Source of the DNA: Christensenella sp. UBA5327
GTDB lineage: Bacteria > Bacillota > Clostridia > Christensenellales > Aristaeellaceae
Assembly (NCBI GenBank): GCA_002411105.1
Contig: DHQX01000049.1
Location: 30,851 to 38,067, forward strand
Direction: 5' to 3'
DNA length: 7,217 nt
Both the position numbers and the translations under genes were made by a program. How positions within the stretch are numbered: the first letter of the stretch is position 1; each line of letters starts with the position of its first letter. The notes beneath the pieces are model-generated. The model was not told the origin of the DNA. It saw nothing but the letters and a program-made list of their open reading frames with translations, and did not search any database. This document shows, in pieces, positions 6,305 to 7,217 of the stretch.

Positions 6305-7138
6305 TTAGCCGTTGACCGCCGGGTCCATCATCAGCTGCTGGCCGTCCTCCTCCAAAAACGCCACCTCGATGGTGATGAAGTGCTCGTTTAACACCGGGTC
6401 ATCGCTCATGAAGTCAATCAGCCAGGCCATTTTCTTGTCGTCCAGGTCTTTGGGAATATGCGCGTTGCTGAAATCCCGCAGCTGGCCTATGGGCATCAGG
6501 GCGGGCAGCACCTGAAAACCCTCCAGGATATCCCGGGTCAGGCCCTTTTCCCTGGCCCAGTCGGTCTCCAGGGCCGCCTGCTTCGCCTTTTCCAGGATGT
6601 CCGCCGGAACTTCCGGCGGTTTTTTGTCCTCAGACGGGGTGTACAGGCCGCTGCGCTCCTCCACATCGTGGTATTCCGCCTTGCCGCCGGGGCTTTCCAC
6701 CTCAACCCGGTAGGCTTTATAGCCATCCCCGGGCTCAGCTTGGGGGGATTTGAAGGTGATGATCCAGGATTTACCGCTGGCCAGCTCCCAAAAGTCGTAC
6801 TCCTTCTCCCACTGGCTCAGCTCCTCCTCCCTCAGGTCATAGGCGCCTGTCAGGGCGGCAATGGCCTTGTCCGTGGCCTCCTCTTGTGATAAGTCGTCCT
6901 TCCCCGGCAGGCGGCTGATCATACGGTTGCTGCCGGTCATCCATGGTTCTTTGTCATAGGGTGCATCCAGGGCCGCCTTCTGCTCAATTGTCCAGGCGCT
7001 GTAGGGTCCGTGCGCCTTGAGCATCCGGGCCCTTTCGCCCAGGTACTTTTGGTAGCTGTCAGGCTTTGCTTCCCCCAGGGCGGGGCTTAGCATCATGAGG
7101 CATAGCAGCAACAGCAGGCCCTGCGTCAGTTTTTTCAT
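6305..7138 (-). CDS. Secreted PepSY-like protein
   Basis: A 277-residue exported protein. The signal peptide is residues 1-22: a Lys-Lys start, the core 'GLLLLLCLMML', and a probable cut after 'PALG'. Residues about 27-60 hold 'HGPYSAWTIEQKAAL', a type of motif I associate with clostridial PepSY-like proteins. About 82-156 fits one PepSY-like unit: 'LSQEEATDKAIAAL', then 'SWIITF', then 'YRVEVESPGGKAEYHD'. Such domains are thought to bind or inhibit extracellular peptidases or to act at the cell surface. The remainder is charged, ends with alternating beta-type segments, and is not recognised. The ATG has GGGAGG (7144-7149) 5 bases upstream. The gene starts 16 bases after the stop of the partial gene to its right, so the two are probably co-transcribed. 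The PepSY assignment is by pattern only. Confidence 0.82.
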   Translation of the reverse strand: MKKLTQGLLLLLCLMMLSPALGEAKPDSYQKYLGERARMLKAHGPYSAWTIEQKAALDAPYDKEPWMTGSNRMISRLPGKDDLSQEEATDKAIAALTGAYDLREEELSQWEKEYDFWELASGKSWIITFKSPQAEPGDGYKAYRVEVESPGGKAEYHDVEERSGLYTPSEDKKPPEVPADILEKAKQAALETDWAREKGLTRDILEGFQVLPALMPIGQLRDFSNAHIPKDLDDKKMAWLIDFMSDDPVLNEHFITIEVAFLEEDGQQLMMDPAVNG

Positions 7139-7154
7139 CCTATCCTCCCGCTTT

Positions 7155-7217
7155 TTATCCGTTGCCTTCCGGGTTCCAGATGCCGATCACGTCCCCCGTG
7201 AGGGCATTGACCCGCAC
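7155..7217 (-). CDS. C-terminal end of an upstream PepSY-like gene (partial)
   Basis: The minus strand is open from the window edge for 20 codons to a TAA at 7155-7157, ending in 'NALTGDVIGIWNPEGNG'. 'V.ALTGDVI' is typical of the last strand of PepSY-like domains ('DALTGEV'). The comparable stretch in the next gene is 'VESPGGKAEYHD'. The spacing of 16 bases to that gene, with its ribosome binding site in between, fits an operon of two related secreted proteins. Only the tail is present, so identity is uncertain, but the reading frame is convincing. Confidence 0.6.
   Translation of the reverse strand: MRVNALTGDVIGIWNPEGNG

Overview
The window looks like chromosomal DNA from a GC-rich member of the Bacillota, probably a gut or anaerobic clostridial lineage. 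The basis is strong GGAGG-type ribosome binding sites 5 or so bases before starts, extended -10 promoters (TGnTATAAT), a riboswitch-plus-terminator leader, and secreted proteins of types common in clostridia (SH3-like, YkuD, He_PIG/propeller, PepSY-like). A Christensenellales-like host is a guess from protein flavour, not something the sequence proves. There are no tRNAs, rRNAs, insertion sequences, CRISPR arrays or phage genes.

Layout. (1) Bases 1-1200, plus strand: the 3' part of a gene for a protein with two C-terminal SH3-like modules, cut by the window edge. (2) 1197-2627, minus strand: a complete secreted L,D-transpeptidase (YkuD) with an SH3-like module and a FlgD-like Ig segment. It is convergent with (1), and the two stop codons overlap in a palindrome. 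(3) 2628-3117: a 490-base regulatory region without a gene. It holds a minus-strand promoter for the transpeptidase and a strong plus-strand extended -10 promoter. The latter is followed by a well-preserved cobalamin (B12) riboswitch, a candidate antiterminator arm and an intrinsic terminator. (4) 3118-4002 and 4020-4901, plus strand: two tandem paralogous YitT-family membrane proteins, placed directly behind the riboswitch as a two-gene operon. (5) 4905-6230, minus strand: a secreted protein with an N-terminal He_PIG-like Ig domain and a DUF5050-like repeat or propeller region, with its own promoter. (6) 6305-7138 and 7155-7217 (partial), minus strand: a secreted PepSY-like protein, and the last 20 codons of an upstream gene with a similar PepSY-type ending.

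How it fits together. Most of the window encodes exported envelope proteins, each with a signal peptide and its own control. The exception, and the most interesting part, is the leader and YitT pair. When cobalamin is abundant the riboswitch should favour the terminator at 3052-3085 and shut off both membrane proteins. YitT proteins have no settled function and, as far as I recall, are not a standard part of the cobalamin regulon. The pair is therefore a candidate for a B12-related uptake system (cobalamin, a corrinoid, cobalt or a precursor), or for a B12-sparing function. The riboswitch call rests on sequence and pairing seen directly; the transport role is inference.
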